64,000 bases of DNA from Chitinophaga pinensis (GCA_902167325.1 LR632930.1:3472001-3536000), one strand, 5' to 3'. Positions 26,371 to 35,145 are shown, numbered from the stretch's first letter. A program made the numbers and translations. The notes: a model not told the origin generated them from the sequence alone.

Positions 26371-27102
26371 ATGAAACTGGATATACTGGCAATAGCCGCG
26401 CACCCCGATGATGTGGAGCTTTCGTGCGCAGGCACGCTGATGGTACATGCCCGCCAGGGCCTGAAAACCGGCATTGTTGACCTTACCCGCGGTGAACTGG
26501 GCACGAGAGGTACCCCTGAAGGGCGCCTCATCGAAGCGCAGGACGCCTGTAAAGTAATGGGCCTCGACATCCGGGAGAACCTCTCCCTGGCCGACGGATT
26601 CTTCCAGAATACGAAAGACGACCAGCTGGCCGTGATCCGTGCTATCCGGAAGTTCCGTCCAACCATCGTACTGGCCAATGCCATTGACGACCGTCACCCC
26701 GACCATGGCCGTGCAGCCCAGCTGATCAAAGACGCCTCCTGGATGTCGGGCCTCCGGAAGATAGAGACCTTTGGCGACGACGGGCAACCCCAGCATGCAT
26801 GGCGCCCCGCACAGGTGTACCATTTCATTCAGGACCGCTTCCTGCAGCCCGATTTCGTAGTGGATATCACCGAGGTGATAGAGGAGAAGATAGCGGCCAT
26901 CAAATGCTTTAAAACGCAGTTCCTGGCGCAGAAAGACAATGAACCACAGACCTACATCTCTTCCCCCGAATTCTTCGACAGCGTGCTGTACCGTGCCAAG
27001 ATGCTCGGCAAGATGATCGGGGTGCCGTATGCGGAAGGGTATACGAGCGCGAAAATGATTGGTGTGAAGAGTTTGATGGATTTGATTAATGTGCCGACTT
27101 GA
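26371..27102 (+). CDS. bshB1: Bacillithiol biosynthesis deacetylase BshB1
   Basis: Removes the acetyl group from GlcNAc-malate to give GlcN-malate, the second step of bacillithiol synthesis; cytosolic, zinc-dependent LmbE-like fold. The 243-residue length fits. The metal motif AHPDDVE lies at residues 10-16 and the second His motif DRHPDHGRAAQL near 109-120. Family-specific sequence is GIVDLTRGELGTRGTPE and NLSLADGFFQNT, and the C-terminus GVPYAEGYTSAKMIGVKSLMDL is typical of BshB1. bshA and bshC are not in the window. A YfiT-like bacillithiol-linked protein at 5.7 kb supports use of this thiol. Confidence 0.95.
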   Translation: MKLDILAIAAHPDDVELSCAGTLMVHARQGLKTGIVDLTRGELGTRGTPEGRLIEAQDACKVMGLDIRENLSLADGFFQNTKDDQLAVIRAIRKFRPTIVLANAIDDRHPDHGRAAQLIKDASWMSGLRKIETFGDDGQPQHAWRPAQVYHFIQDRFLQPDFVVDITEVIEEKIAAIKCFKTQFLAQKDNEPQTYISSPEFFDSVLYRAKMLGKMIGVPYAEGYTSAKMIGVKSLMDLINVPT

Positions 27103-27117
27103 TCATTTGAATAATTT

Positions 27118-27155
27118 AATATCAAAAGGCCGGGGCTTCCCGGCCTTTTGATATT
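27118..27155 (+). terminator. Terminator of bshB1
   Basis: A perfect 17-bp stem (27118-27134 with 27139-27155) with a GCTT loop; the arm reads AAAAGGCCGGG and its complement ends in CCTTTT. Because both ends are A- and T-rich it can act in either direction. Confidence 0.88.
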
Positions 27156-27268
27156 GAGTTGTCGTTACGTTTTGTTATCTACCTGATTCGCTTTACTTTA
27201 GATACAGATACCTGTGAGTTAAATACCGTGAATTTCTATCAACATTTCCCTTAATTCCCATTTCTAAT

Positions 27269-27634
27269 ATGAGTAGCCGGAATATTAAGTTGTACTATGC
27301 AGTTATCCTGTTGGTATGGGGGCTTTTCCTTTTGCTGATGTTTGGTGCAACAGGTCATTCTGTCGCTGATAGTGATTTCATGCAAAGGATGGAGGTGATC
27401 GGGTACCCTTCGTTTTGTCTGGCAGCCGGAGTGTTGTTGCTTATTCGTTTTCGTGTAATGATAGTACATCGGGTGCTGCTGCCTGTTGTTGTAGGGTTGC
27501 ATGTGTGGTATTGGTTAACGGTTATATCAGAGCCATCCATGGGTGACGGACAGTTCTTGTTTTTCATATGGATGCTGGGATTGATGGCCGTTGGGGGGTA
27601 TTTGATTTACACGGCCATTAAGAATAAAGAATAA
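27269..27634 (+). CDS. Small four-helix membrane protein, unknown
   Basis: A 121-residue protein with four hydrophobic stretches: LYYAVILLVWGLFLLLMFG, PSFCLAAGVLLLIRF, VLLPVVVGLHVWYWLTV and FLFFIWMLGLMAVGGYLIYTA. It ends in IKNKE. No motif or family is recognised. It stands alone between the bshB1 terminator and the 140-residue gene 27 bases downstream, and could be cotranscribed with the latter. Its codon use is AT-richer than bshB1 by eye. Confidence 0.6.
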   Translation: MSSRNIKLYYAVILLVWGLFLLLMFGATGHSVADSDFMQRMEVIGYPSFCLAAGVLLLIRFRVMIVHRVLLPVVVGLHVWYWLTVISEPSMGDGQFLFFIWMLGLMAVGGYLIYTAIKNKE

Positions 27635-27661
27635 TAGTTTTAGTTTTTAATTATTGTATTT

Positions 27662-28084
27662 ATGCCCTGCAATCTCTATATCTGTGGTAAGGATTTGGAT
27701 GTCCACCGCTTTGCCAATGCTACTTCATTACAGCCGGATAAAATCAGGCTAACAGGTGAGCCGAGGCGGCCTCATAGCCCCAATGGCGAAAAGTTCCCTT
27801 ATAATTTAGCGATGTACCATATCAGCAAAGCTGATTTTGAAGAGCACAAGCAGCAAATACAGGATGCACTTGCCTTCTTTCGCAGGCATGGACAGGCGCT
27901 GGCGGATAACCTGCCGCATGAAAGCCCCGAGTTTGTGTATCTTGATTTCGGGATGGATAACCAGGTTGAGCAAACGAAGATCACCAAAACCTTCATTTTT
28001 CCCGCTGAACTGGCACTATGGTTGGGTATTTTGCATTGTGACCTGTGGGTGGCGTTGTATGATGGGGAAAGAATTGCAGAGTAG
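27662..28084 (+). CDS. Hypothetical protein upstream of Rhs gene
   Basis: A 140-residue soluble protein with no signal peptide. It reads MPCNLYICGKDLDVHRFANA, then a stretch with SPNGEKFPYNLAMYHISKADFEEHKQQI, a helix with ALAFFRRHGQALADNL and a C-terminal half EFVYLDFGMDN ... TKTFIFPAELALWLGILHCDLWVALYD. No family was recognised. Size, acidic-aromatic composition and position 200 bases ahead of the Rhs toxin gene are those of many immunity-like or orphan immunity proteins, but this is inference only. Confidence 0.6.
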   Translation: MPCNLYICGKDLDVHRFANATSLQPDKIRLTGEPRRPHSPNGEKFPYNLAMYHISKADFEEHKQQIQDALAFFRRHGQALADNLPHESPEFVYLDFGMDNQVEQTKITKTFIFPAELALWLGILHCDLWVALYDGERIAE

Positions 28085-28291
28085 CGTACAGTATTAAATA
28101 TTGCCATCACCTTTTATTGACTCGGTTGTTGTAGGCACAAGACTCAAAATGAAGGGTTCGGCTGTAATAAGGTAGAAAAATGCATTCATTATATTAGTTA
28201 GTTGTGATTTATTTAAATTCATAAAGAATTCACTATTTTTATACCTACTCTGGTTCAAAACCTATGATTTAAATCTCATAAATCCCTCGGA

Positions 28292-31200
28292 ATGTTATCC
28301 CGTATAGCCTTTTTGATTGGTACTATTCTTATAGCCAGTTTCCCGGTAAAGTCACAACAACCCAATAGCAGTACACCTGCTGCCAAAACCGCCCGTACGG
28401 TTCCTGCCGCTTACCCTGCAGGTACCAAGGTCAACTATGTCCGTACGTGGGCACCTAATCAGCCGCTGACCGACCCCGCTGCGGTGATTTCTGCAACGGA
28501 TGTAGCCAACGTACCACAATCCACCGCCTATTTTGATGGACTGGGTCGCCCCCTGCAAACAGTGACCAAAGGTGCTTCGCCCGTTACCAAGAAAGATCTG
28601 GTAGCCCCCGTAGAATACGACGCCTTTGGCCGGGAAGCGTTTAAGTACCAGCCATACGTTAGCCCCACCGGCGACGGAGCTGTTAAACTCAACCCTTTCT
28701 CGGAGCAAAAAACCTTCTACGACGGGTTTCTCTCAACGCTTAACAATAACAAAGAAGATATCTACTACGGCGAGACCCAGTTCGAAGCCTCACCCCTTAA
28801 CCGCGTCACTAAATCTATGGCCCCCGGTAATAGCTGGACTGGCTCCGCTCGCGGGGTAACCCAGCAATTCCTGGTAAATACACTGACTGAAGATGTACGC
28901 ATCTGGAACGTGACGACTACAATGGCAGGTAATATCCCTACTTCGGCTATCGCTTCCCCAAGTGCATATCCGAATGGGACGTTATATAAAAACGTAACCA
29001 CCGACGAGAACGGCAAACAACTGATCGAGTACAAGGACAAGGAAGACAAGGTGATCCTGAAGAAAGTACAGATCGCCACCTCACCCGGCATTAACCACAC
29101 CGGCTGGCTCTGCACTTATTATGTGTACGACGATCTGGGGAACCTGCGTTTTGTACTGCCTCCCCGCGCAGTAGAACGTCTTGCCTCCGTAAGCTGGGTA
29201 CTGAGTACAGAAGTAAAAGATAACCACTGTTTCCGGTATGAATATGATCACCGTAACCGGATGATCATTAAACAGGTGCCGGGTGCCCAGCCCATCGAAA
29301 TGGTCTACGATCAGCGCGACCGAATGGTGGCTTCCCGCGATGGTAACCTGCGGGCTGTAACGGGTAAATGGATGGCTACCGTGTACGATAACCTCAACCG
29401 GCCTATTATGACCGGTATTTATAGCAGTGCCCTGAGCCATAATGACCTGATCACCGCCATGAATAGCGCTACTGCCAGTGGAACGGTTACTACAGTTACA
29501 CAGGCACTGGATCACCTGTCCGTTTCCCAATACGTGACAGGCCAGCCTGATTATAAAGCCCGTGTGAGCGTGGAACTGCTGGATGGCTTTGAGACACCCA
29601 CAGGTGGTACTGCGGATGTTTTTGTGGATCCCGCACTTGTGGGTACCTCGGAGAGCTTTTCCGCCACGCTTTCCCTGCCCAACCTTAACGGCAACTTCTA
29701 CGCACTTACTTATACCTACTACGACAATTATACCTACGCCGGCGCCAAAGGGGCACAATCTGTCTATTACACCAAGCCGCAGGCGGGTACAAACCTCTAT
29801 TCAGAACCTATCGTGGTAAGTACCCAGACTAAAGGACTAGTAACGGGCACCAAAGTAAGGATACTGTACACCGAACATTTCCTTCTCACCACCACTCACT
29901 ACGACGCCAAGGGCCGCCCTGTGCAAATCCTCAGCGATAACCATAACAACGGACTGGAGATTACTACCAGTCTGTATGATTTTGCCGGTAAGGTGCTCAG
30001 CTCATACACCCACCAGACCAACCCTAAAGCGGGTACTGCGGGTGATACGAAACTGCTGACCATGATGACTTACGATCATGCCGGCCGGGTTACCAAAGTA
30101 ACCAAGCAGCTCAATGACCTGGTGGCTCATCAGCGGGACATCGCCACCAATACCTACGATGCTCTGGGGCAGTTACAACGTAAAGAGTTCAAAAACGCTG
30201 CGGGAACTGCCGTGATCGAGAGTATGGATTATACCTACAACATCCGCGGATGGAACAAAGGTATCAACCGCAAGCACGTTCTTAACACCGAAACCCACTA
30301 CTTCGGCCAGGAGCTGCACTATGATGAAGGGTTCACAACCAAGGAGTATAACGGTAATATTGCAGGGGTAACCTGGAAGGGAACGAAAATAACCACCGGT
30401 TCCACACCCACCGCGAATGCCTACGGATATACTTATGACGCAGCCAGCCGGTTACTGAAGGGGCATTTTACCCAATCCACCAATGGATCAGGAGCTTATG
30501 CCAGAACCACCGTGATTTATGATGCCTATATCGGTGATGGAGCTGATCCTGTCAGTGCTTATGATGCCAATGGTAACATTAAACAGATGCGCCACTGGGG
30601 CAAGAAAGGCACTACGGAGAATGTACTGATTGATAACCTGGCTTATTCCTACGACACCACCGCTGTAACGGGTGGAAACAAGCTTTATAAGGTGACCGAT
30701 GCAGCTAACGATCCTGCCACTACCCTGGGCGACTTCAGCGACCAGAACACTGCTGCCTCCTTTGATTATGCGTATGACAAGAATGGTAACCTCACCAAAG
30801 ACGAGAACAAGAAGATATCTTCCATTCAATACAACCTGCTGAACCTGCCTAAAACGATCACCATTACAGGCAAGGGCACCATCAGCTACCAATACGACGC
30901 TACCGGCCGCAAACTGTTCAAAACAGTGCTGGACCAGACGATATCACCGAACAAGACCACCCGCACTGATTACATAGGTGCTGCCATCTACGACAATGAT
31001 GCCTTACAGTTCATCAGCCATGAAGAAGGCCGCATCCGCCCCCTTGCAGCTGGCGGATTTACCTACGACTATTTCATGAAGGACCATCTGGGTAACGTGC
31101 GCATCGTGCTGGCAGAGAACAATCCGCCCCAGCAGTTGTACCTGGCCAGCATGGAGCCTGAGAAAGCTGCTACGGAAAACGCCCTTTTCAGCAATATAGA

Positions 31201-32659
31201 CGCCTCCCGGACTGATAAGCCCGTAGGATATCCTGAAGACCCGCAGACCGATAAGAACGCCTTTGTAGCCAAGCTCAATGGTAAAGATGCGGACCGCCGC
31301 ATCGGGCCTAGCCTGGTACTGAAAGTGAAATCCGGCGATACGGTGAGACTGGGTGCCAAAGCCTTCTATAAATCCCAAGGCCCCAATAAAGCGCAGAAAA
31401 CATCGGCTCCTGCAGCAGATATGGCGGCCGCGCTGGTGAGAGCCTTCGGTAACCCGGGGGCCGCTGCCGCTGTGGACCACGCTGCATCAGAAGGAGCCAA
31501 CGGTACTCCCTTCAACAATAACTTCGTCAATAACAGCTGGGACCGCCTCAAGGAGCGTGATCCCAAATCTCCCACTAACCCTGACCGCCCCCGTGCTTAC
31601 CTGAATTTTGTGCTCTTCGATGAAGACTTTAACTTAGTGGAGGGCTCCAGCGGAGTAAAACAGGTAGCCGCTACCCCCGATGAGCTGCAAACACTGGCAC
31701 AGGATAATGTAATAATGGAGAAATCCGGCTTCCTGTACGTATACACTAGTAACGAAACGCAGCAGGATGTTTTCTTTGACAATGTGACTGTTGCACTTGC
31801 CGGAACACCTGTTTTAGAGGAAACGCATTATTATCCGTTTGGGTTGACGATGGCAGGGTTGAGTGAGAAGGCCCTGTATAATCCTGAAAACAAACGTGGT
31901 TATAATGGGAATGAACTGCAGAATAAGGAGTTCAGCAATGGTAGTGGGTTAGAGCTGTATGATTTCAATGCAAGAACATTTGATCCGCAGATTGGTCGGT
32001 TTATTCAGATAGATCCACTACTTGAGCAATTTCAAGAAAACTGGACACCTTATCATTACGCCTATAATAATACAAGATTCAGTGATCCGGATGGTAAACT
32101 TCCCATTATTCCAGTAATATTTATTGTAATTGGGTTGGTGACTGCAGCAGCGCCTGTAGTAGCGCCCAGTGGACAAGCATCAGATGCACCAGCGATAAAG
32201 GATGCATATAGAAATTACAATACGGATATAGCATTTGCATTAGCACCTGGTGTAAAGTCAACAAAAGTATCTACTTCCTTGTTTGCAAGAACAACAACAA
32301 AGGAAGCCGCAGAAGCTGTGGTAACTACAGGTAAAAAACAAGCAGCGAAAAAACTGGCAAATGAAACAAAAGCAGCTGCTCAAGAAATAACTAAAGATGC
32401 CTCTAACGATCAATTCGTGGTTACAAAGGAAGGGGTAGTTTTGCCTAAAGGTGAGAAATATAAAATACCTGCTAATCTGGTGGAGAATAATAATGTTCCT
32501 AATGGATCAAGCTACGGAATAATAGATTTTAATACTGGAAAATTTAACGAGAAATTAAGAATTGATAAAGGAAGCAGAGTGCGTGATTCTCATTATCATA
32601 AGAATGGTAAATCCACGCACTATAGTCCTAACGGTAAAGATAAAGACCCTGGTTTTTAA
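28292..32659 (+). CDS. Rhs-repeat protein with C-terminal polymorphic toxin-like domain
   Basis: A 1455-residue exported protein. The signal peptide is MLSRIAFLIGTILIASFPVKSQ. A DUF6443-like N-terminal part (residues ~45-200: NYVRTWAPNQPLTDP, STAYFDGLGRPLQTVTKGASP, VEYDAFGREAFKYQPY) leads into YD/Rhs repeats (YVYDDLGNLRFVLPP, TYDHAGRVTKVTKQL, NTYDALGQLQRKEF, YDANGNIKQMRHWG, YQYDATGRKLFKTV). The Rhs core ends with ELYDFNARTFDPQIGRFIQID and YHYAYNNTRFSDPDGK near residue 1268. After it come a short hydrophobic segment, a Lys/Ala-rich linker and a variable ~60-residue tail (SYGIIDFNTGKFNEKLRID, SHYHKNGKSTHYSP). This tail resembles polymorphic toxin type 24, recalled from memory. The tail is AT-rich unlike the core. 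The next gene begins one base after the stop and is the candidate immunity gene. Confidence 0.92.
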   Translation: MLSRIAFLIGTILIASFPVKSQQPNSSTPAAKTARTVPAAYPAGTKVNYVRTWAPNQPLTDPAAVISATDVANVPQSTAYFDGLGRPLQTVTKGASPVTKKDLVAPVEYDAFGREAFKYQPYVSPTGDGAVKLNPFSEQKTFYDGFLSTLNNNKEDIYYGETQFEASPLNRVTKSMAPGNSWTGSARGVTQQFLVNTLTEDVRIWNVTTTMAGNIPTSAIASPSAYPNGTLYKNVTTDENGKQLIEYKDKEDKVILKKVQIATSPGINHTGWLCTYYVYDDLGNLRFVLPPRAVERLASVSWVLSTEVKDNHCFRYEYDHRNRMIIKQVPGAQPIEMVYDQRDRMVASRDGNLRAVTGKWMATVYDNLNRPIMTGIYSSALSHNDLITAMNSATASGTVTTVTQALDHLSVSQYVTGQPDYKARVSVELLDGFETPTGGTADVFVDPALVGTSESFSATLSLPNLNGNFYALTYTYYDNYTYAGAKGAQSVYYTKPQAGTNLYSEPIVVSTQTKGLVTGTKVRILYTEHFLLTTTHYDAKGRPVQILSDNHNNGLEITTSLYDFAGKVLSSYTHQTNPKAGTAGDTKLLTMMTYDHAGRVTKVTKQLNDLVAHQRDIATNTYDALGQLQRKEFKNAAGTAVIESMDYTYNIRGWNKGINRKHVLNTETHYFGQELHYDEGFTTKEYNGNIAGVTWKGTKITTGSTPTANAYGYTYDAASRLLKGHFTQSTNGSGAYARTTVIYDAYIGDGADPVSAYDANGNIKQMRHWGKKGTTENVLIDNLAYSYDTTAVTGGNKLYKVTDAANDPATTLGDFSDQNTAASFDYAYDKNGNLTKDENKKISSIQYNLLNLPKTITITGKGTISYQYDATGRKLFKTVLDQTISPNKTTRTDYIGAAIYDNDALQFISHEEGRIRPLAAGGFTYDYFMKDHLGNVRIVLAENNPPQQLYLASMEPEKAATENALFSNIDASRTDKPVGYPEDPQTDKNAFVAKLNGKDADRRIGPSLVLKVKSGDTVRLGAKAFYKSQGPNKAQKTSAPAADMAAALVRAFGNPGAAAAVDHAASEGANGTPFNNNFVNNSWDRLKERDPKSPTNPDRPRAYLNFVLFDEDFNLVEGSSGVKQVAATPDELQTLAQDNVIMEKSGFLYVYTSNETQQDVFFDNVTVALAGTPVLEETHYYPFGLTMAGLSEKALYNPENKRGYNGNELQNKEFSNGSGLELYDFNARTFDPQIGRFIQIDPLLEQFQENWTPYHYAYNNTRFSDPDGKLPIIPVIFIVIGLVTAAAPVVAPSGQASDAPAIKDAYRNYNTDIAFALAPGVKSTKVSTSLFARTTTKEAAEAVVTTGKKQAAKKLANETKAAAQEITKDASNDQFVVTKEGVVLPKGEKYKIPANLVENNNVPNGSSYGIIDFNTGKFNEKLRIDKGSRVRDSHYHKNGKSTHYSPNGKDKDPGF

Positions 32660-32660
32660 T

Positions 32661-33035
32661 ATGAAAGAGTTCGACTTTAATAATATGGAGTGGCACGATG
32701 CCATACTTTCTCGCATTAATATTAATCGCGAAGATCCAGGTCATACCGATATTTTAGAATTATTTATTCAATGGCCTGATGAGAAGAAGAGTCTACTAAT
32801 TTTCAGGGATGTTTACCTGGCATTAATGCGTCTAAATTTTGGAGTAGTGAGTGATGAAAGTATATATGATGCCTCATTGTTAGAAGAAGACACTCTTGAA
32901 AAACAGGTTCTTATTGCGAAATGGAAACCCCATTATCCAGGAATTGAAGCGGTGAAATGTTATGAAATACGTACAAATTCCACTAATAGTAATATACAAA
33001 TATTTGCAATGTCTGTTGAAAATCACGAATTGTAG
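32661..33035 (+). CDS. Candidate immunity protein for the Rhs toxin
   Basis: A 124-residue soluble acidic protein starting MKEFDFNNMEWHDAILSRIN, one base after the toxin stop codon. An upstream in-frame start at 32562 lies inside the toxin gene and is rejected. No named immunity family was recognised; the opening NMEWHDA pattern is shared by several small immunity-type proteins. Its coupling to the toxin and AT-rich coding like the toxin tail support the role. Expected action: bind and block the C-terminal toxin in the cytosol of the producing cell and its kin. The assignment is by position, not by sequence match. Confidence 0.7.
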   Translation: MKEFDFNNMEWHDAILSRININREDPGHTDILELFIQWPDEKKSLLIFRDVYLALMRLNFGVVSDESIYDASLLEEDTLEKQVLIAKWKPHYPGIEAVKCYEIRTNSTNSNIQIFAMSVENHEL

Positions 33036-33071
33036 TTTCATCAAACTAAATTTAGAAATAACTGAATCTAA

Positions 33072-33260
33072 CAATGGGAAGTGTATTCAAGTAAGAAATT
33101 TATGGATGCAGATGGAAAGGAACGCGAACATGAATATGCCTTATCTCAACTAAATAATTCTCTTAATATAGGTGAAGAAATTAAAATATTATATTTACCT
33201 GTGGAAACATCTTCCTACCTAATTGAAAATGACACTATAATAAAAACTGTGCAAACATAG
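33072..33260 (+). pseudogene. Gene fragment after the immunity gene
   Basis: An open frame from just after a TAA at 33069-33071 to a TAG at 33258. From an ATG at 33102 it gives 53 residues: MDADGKEREHEYALSQLNNS, a middle NIGEEIKILYLPVETSSYLI and an end NDTIIKTVQT. Codons before the ATG also read well (QWEVYSSKKF), and a different frame upstream (KLNLEITESNNGK) looks protein-like. This suggests the C-terminal end of a longer protein broken by a frameshift near 33070-33085. No family is recognised. It is AT-rich like the toxin tail, and its stop codon lies in the stem of the terminator that follows. It may be a remnant of a displaced toxin or immunity gene. Confidence 0.5.
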
Positions 33261-33298
33261 AAAATCGGAGTTCGTAAGCGCTCCGATTTTCTATGTTT
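33253..33298 (+). terminator. Terminator closing the Rhs locus
   Basis: A perfect 18-bp stem (33253-33270 with 33281-33298) with a 10-base loop; the arm contains AAAATCGGAG and its complement CTCCGATTTT. Past it, 33299-33581 shows no gene or clear signal. Confidence 0.8.
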
Positions 33299-33581
33299 TA
33301 GTCTACCTGTTAAATGTCACAAATATCACACCCAACTGCCCAATAACACTGTTCGCTAAAGTAGATTAGCTGCTCAGATATTGGCTCTTATAAGTGCTAG
33401 CCTTGTCTGATAAATGACTGCACGACATTCCCGGAAATATACCGGCTGCATCATTCTGTTAGGTTCTATGGGGTTGGCGGTAGCACGGCTTCATTGCAAA
33501 GATCATGGCCCCGGCCCCCCATCCCGATATCGTGTCCGCGGAGCCAGACAATGCCCCGGATAACATTCCCATCCAAGTGTA

Positions 33582-34838
33582 CTATCCCGGCTCCGTCAGC
33601 GAACCTGTTACGCCCGGCATTCCGGGACGAAAGAGATGCCTAACGCGCCTGCCTGCCTTAATACGGCAACTACCACGGCTTACAACACGTTGCCCCGGTT
33701 CGATTAAATCACCCTCATATCGTACGGCGAATCCGGATATTGGAACCCTTCCGCCCCCGGCAGTCTTGAATAGCCGTCGACGGATTTTCGATGTTTCCGG
33801 TAACGAAGTACTCCTGCGGGCCGGCCGCTTATCGGGATGCTGTTCTACGGCTCCGGTTTTGGTTTTCCCGCTATAGGCACGGCGATCCGGGAGCTGTTCG
33901 GGAATCATGTATTCACTGGTTATTGAAAGCTGCTGTGCGTCATTCACGGGGCAATTCTCCGAAAGATTACTATCATTCATTGCGGAATAGAGGCTGTCCG
34001 GGAGTGGAGCGTCTGCTACCGTTTCTGCATCAACCAAAGCTTCCTCCTGCGGGATACTTTGTTGTTCTACGGCGGTTGCGTTTATGTCTACGCCCGTTAG
34101 CTGCATGAGGTTTAACTGACTGTCTGGTACAGGGCAAAAAGCTCCTTTCTCTAAAGTCAAAAACTCAACCGCCATCGCAATAAACAGGGGATCGCTTGTT
34201 CCGGCGGGTATTTGCACAGTAAGATCTTCCGGGTTGATGGGTTTCCTGCCCTTGGGAATAGGAATGGAGCAGGCCGATTCGAACGTAAACATTTCTTTTT
34301 CGAAACTAAGCACCGCCACACCCATTTTCAGCCGGGCATGCGTGGCATGCTTCGGGAACCGGATAACATCAGCCGGAGCAAAGGCAGGCATGCTGATACC
34401 AACGGTACCGGCGGTACGGTCTACAGTATGCTGAAACGGGATACTGACGATCAGTCCGAACTTGCCGGCGGGGCTAAAGTTGAATTCCCTCAGCAGCGAA
34501 AGGTCTCCGTTCATGAGCATGCGGCTGCCCCTCTGATGACTGGCATCGGAATTAATGATGTCTTTACAGACCTTAGTAAGCCGGCTATGCAACTCATCGT
34601 TCGCCACCTTGGGTATCATAGCACGGAAGGCCCGCCGGATCAGGGCGCTGCCTTTGGCCGCCTGACCAAATTCGCTGGTGTTGATCCTTGCCTGTGCATA
34701 ATTCGGGTCTTTGGCGAACCGTTTCGCCGTCGGACCGCCCTTTCTCCTTAGTCCATATTCACCGTTCCTCTTCCGGTAAATACTCATGTTTTGCGTAGGC
34801 CCCAGCATCTGCAAGAGGCCGCTTTGCGTGCTTGCCAT
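33582..34838 (-). CDS. Conserved hypothetical Bacteroidota protein with atypical C-terminal tail
   Basis: A 418-residue frame. The first ~265 residues look like a Bacteroidota conserved hypothetical family whose members start with a short peptide, then a YRK-like strand and GGP/GGV-AKR (here MSIYRKRNGEYGLRRKGGPTAKRFAKDP), then NTSEFGQAAKGSALIRRAF, followed by beta-rich sequence (FIAMAVEFLTLEKG). Its role is unknown; no signal peptide is seen. Residues ~270-340 are an acidic linker (EEALVDAETVADAPLPDS). The last ~80 residues are Arg/Gly/Pro-rich (KIRRRLFKTAGGGRVPISGF ... HLFRPGMPGVTGSLTEPG) and look like translation of a wrong frame, so a frameshift near 33800 is suspected. Left neighbour is the Rhs locus; both could be accessory. 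Confidence 0.65.
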   Translation of the reverse strand: MASTQSGLLQMLGPTQNMSIYRKRNGEYGLRRKGGPTAKRFAKDPNYAQARINTSEFGQAAKGSALIRRAFRAMIPKVANDELHSRLTKVCKDIINSDASHQRGSRMLMNGDLSLLREFNFSPAGKFGLIVSIPFQHTVDRTAGTVGISMPAFAPADVIRFPKHATHARLKMGVAVLSFEKEMFTFESACSIPIPKGRKPINPEDLTVQIPAGTSDPLFIAMAVEFLTLEKGAFCPVPDSQLNLMQLTGVDINATAVEQQSIPQEEALVDAETVADAPLPDSLYSAMNDSNLSENCPVNDAQQLSITSEYMIPEQLPDRRAYSGKTKTGAVEQHPDKRPARRSTSLPETSKIRRRLFKTAGGGRVPISGFAVRYEGDLIEPGQRVVSRGSCRIKAGRRVRHLFRPGMPGVTGSLTEPG

Positions 34839-34990
34839 AACGTTGTTTGTTTTTCATAGAAAAATAGACATATCGGGCCTTGGTGGCCATTCTACATCGT
34901 TAATTCCGGTATAAAAAGATACGGAATCCTTACCAAATATCCATTTGTTTTTTACGTGTTTAGCGCTGTAGGGGGTAAAAGTTCCGATTA

Positions 34991-35032
34991 GGGTAATTTT
35001 GGGTCAATCGGGGGTTTTGGGGTTATTTTGGG
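34991..35032 (+). other. Potential G-quadruplex motif (five G-tracts)
   Basis: Five G-runs of at least three: GGG 34991, GGG 35001, GGGGG 35010, GGGG 35019 and GGG 35030, separated by T-rich loops of 7, 6, 4 and 7 bases. This satisfies the G3+N1-7 rule. It lies in the 436-bp gap (34839-35274) about 150 bp upstream of the leftward hypothetical gene. The rest of the gap holds the 11-bp tandem array and the terminator listed separately. Confidence 0.6.
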
Positions 35033-35096
35033 CCTTCAGTATTTCTAGCTAATCCCTGTCCAGACATAGTGGAATTGGTGGGTTATAGCCGGCTAG

Positions 35097-35145
35097 TCTG
35101 CCCTTCGTCTGCCCTTCATCTGCCCTTCATCTGCCCTTCGTCTGC
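35097..35145. repeat. 11-bp tandem repeat (TCTGCCCTTCG), 4.5 units
   Basis: Four full units TCTGCCCTTCG, TCTGCCCTTCA, TCTGCCCTTCA, TCTGCCCTTCG followed by TCTGC. Period 11 is exact. It lies between the G-rich motif and the terminator of the response regulator. Confidence 0.9.

Noticed and set aside
32962..33153. Rightward frame starting inside the immunity gene
   Set aside because: Starts inside the immunity coding region; only its later part is protein-like and was used for the frameshift suggestion.
33505..33876. Rightward 123-residue frame overlapping the tail of the 418-residue gene
   Set aside because: Pro/Arg-rich with no family features; kept only as a sign that the tail region is uncertain.
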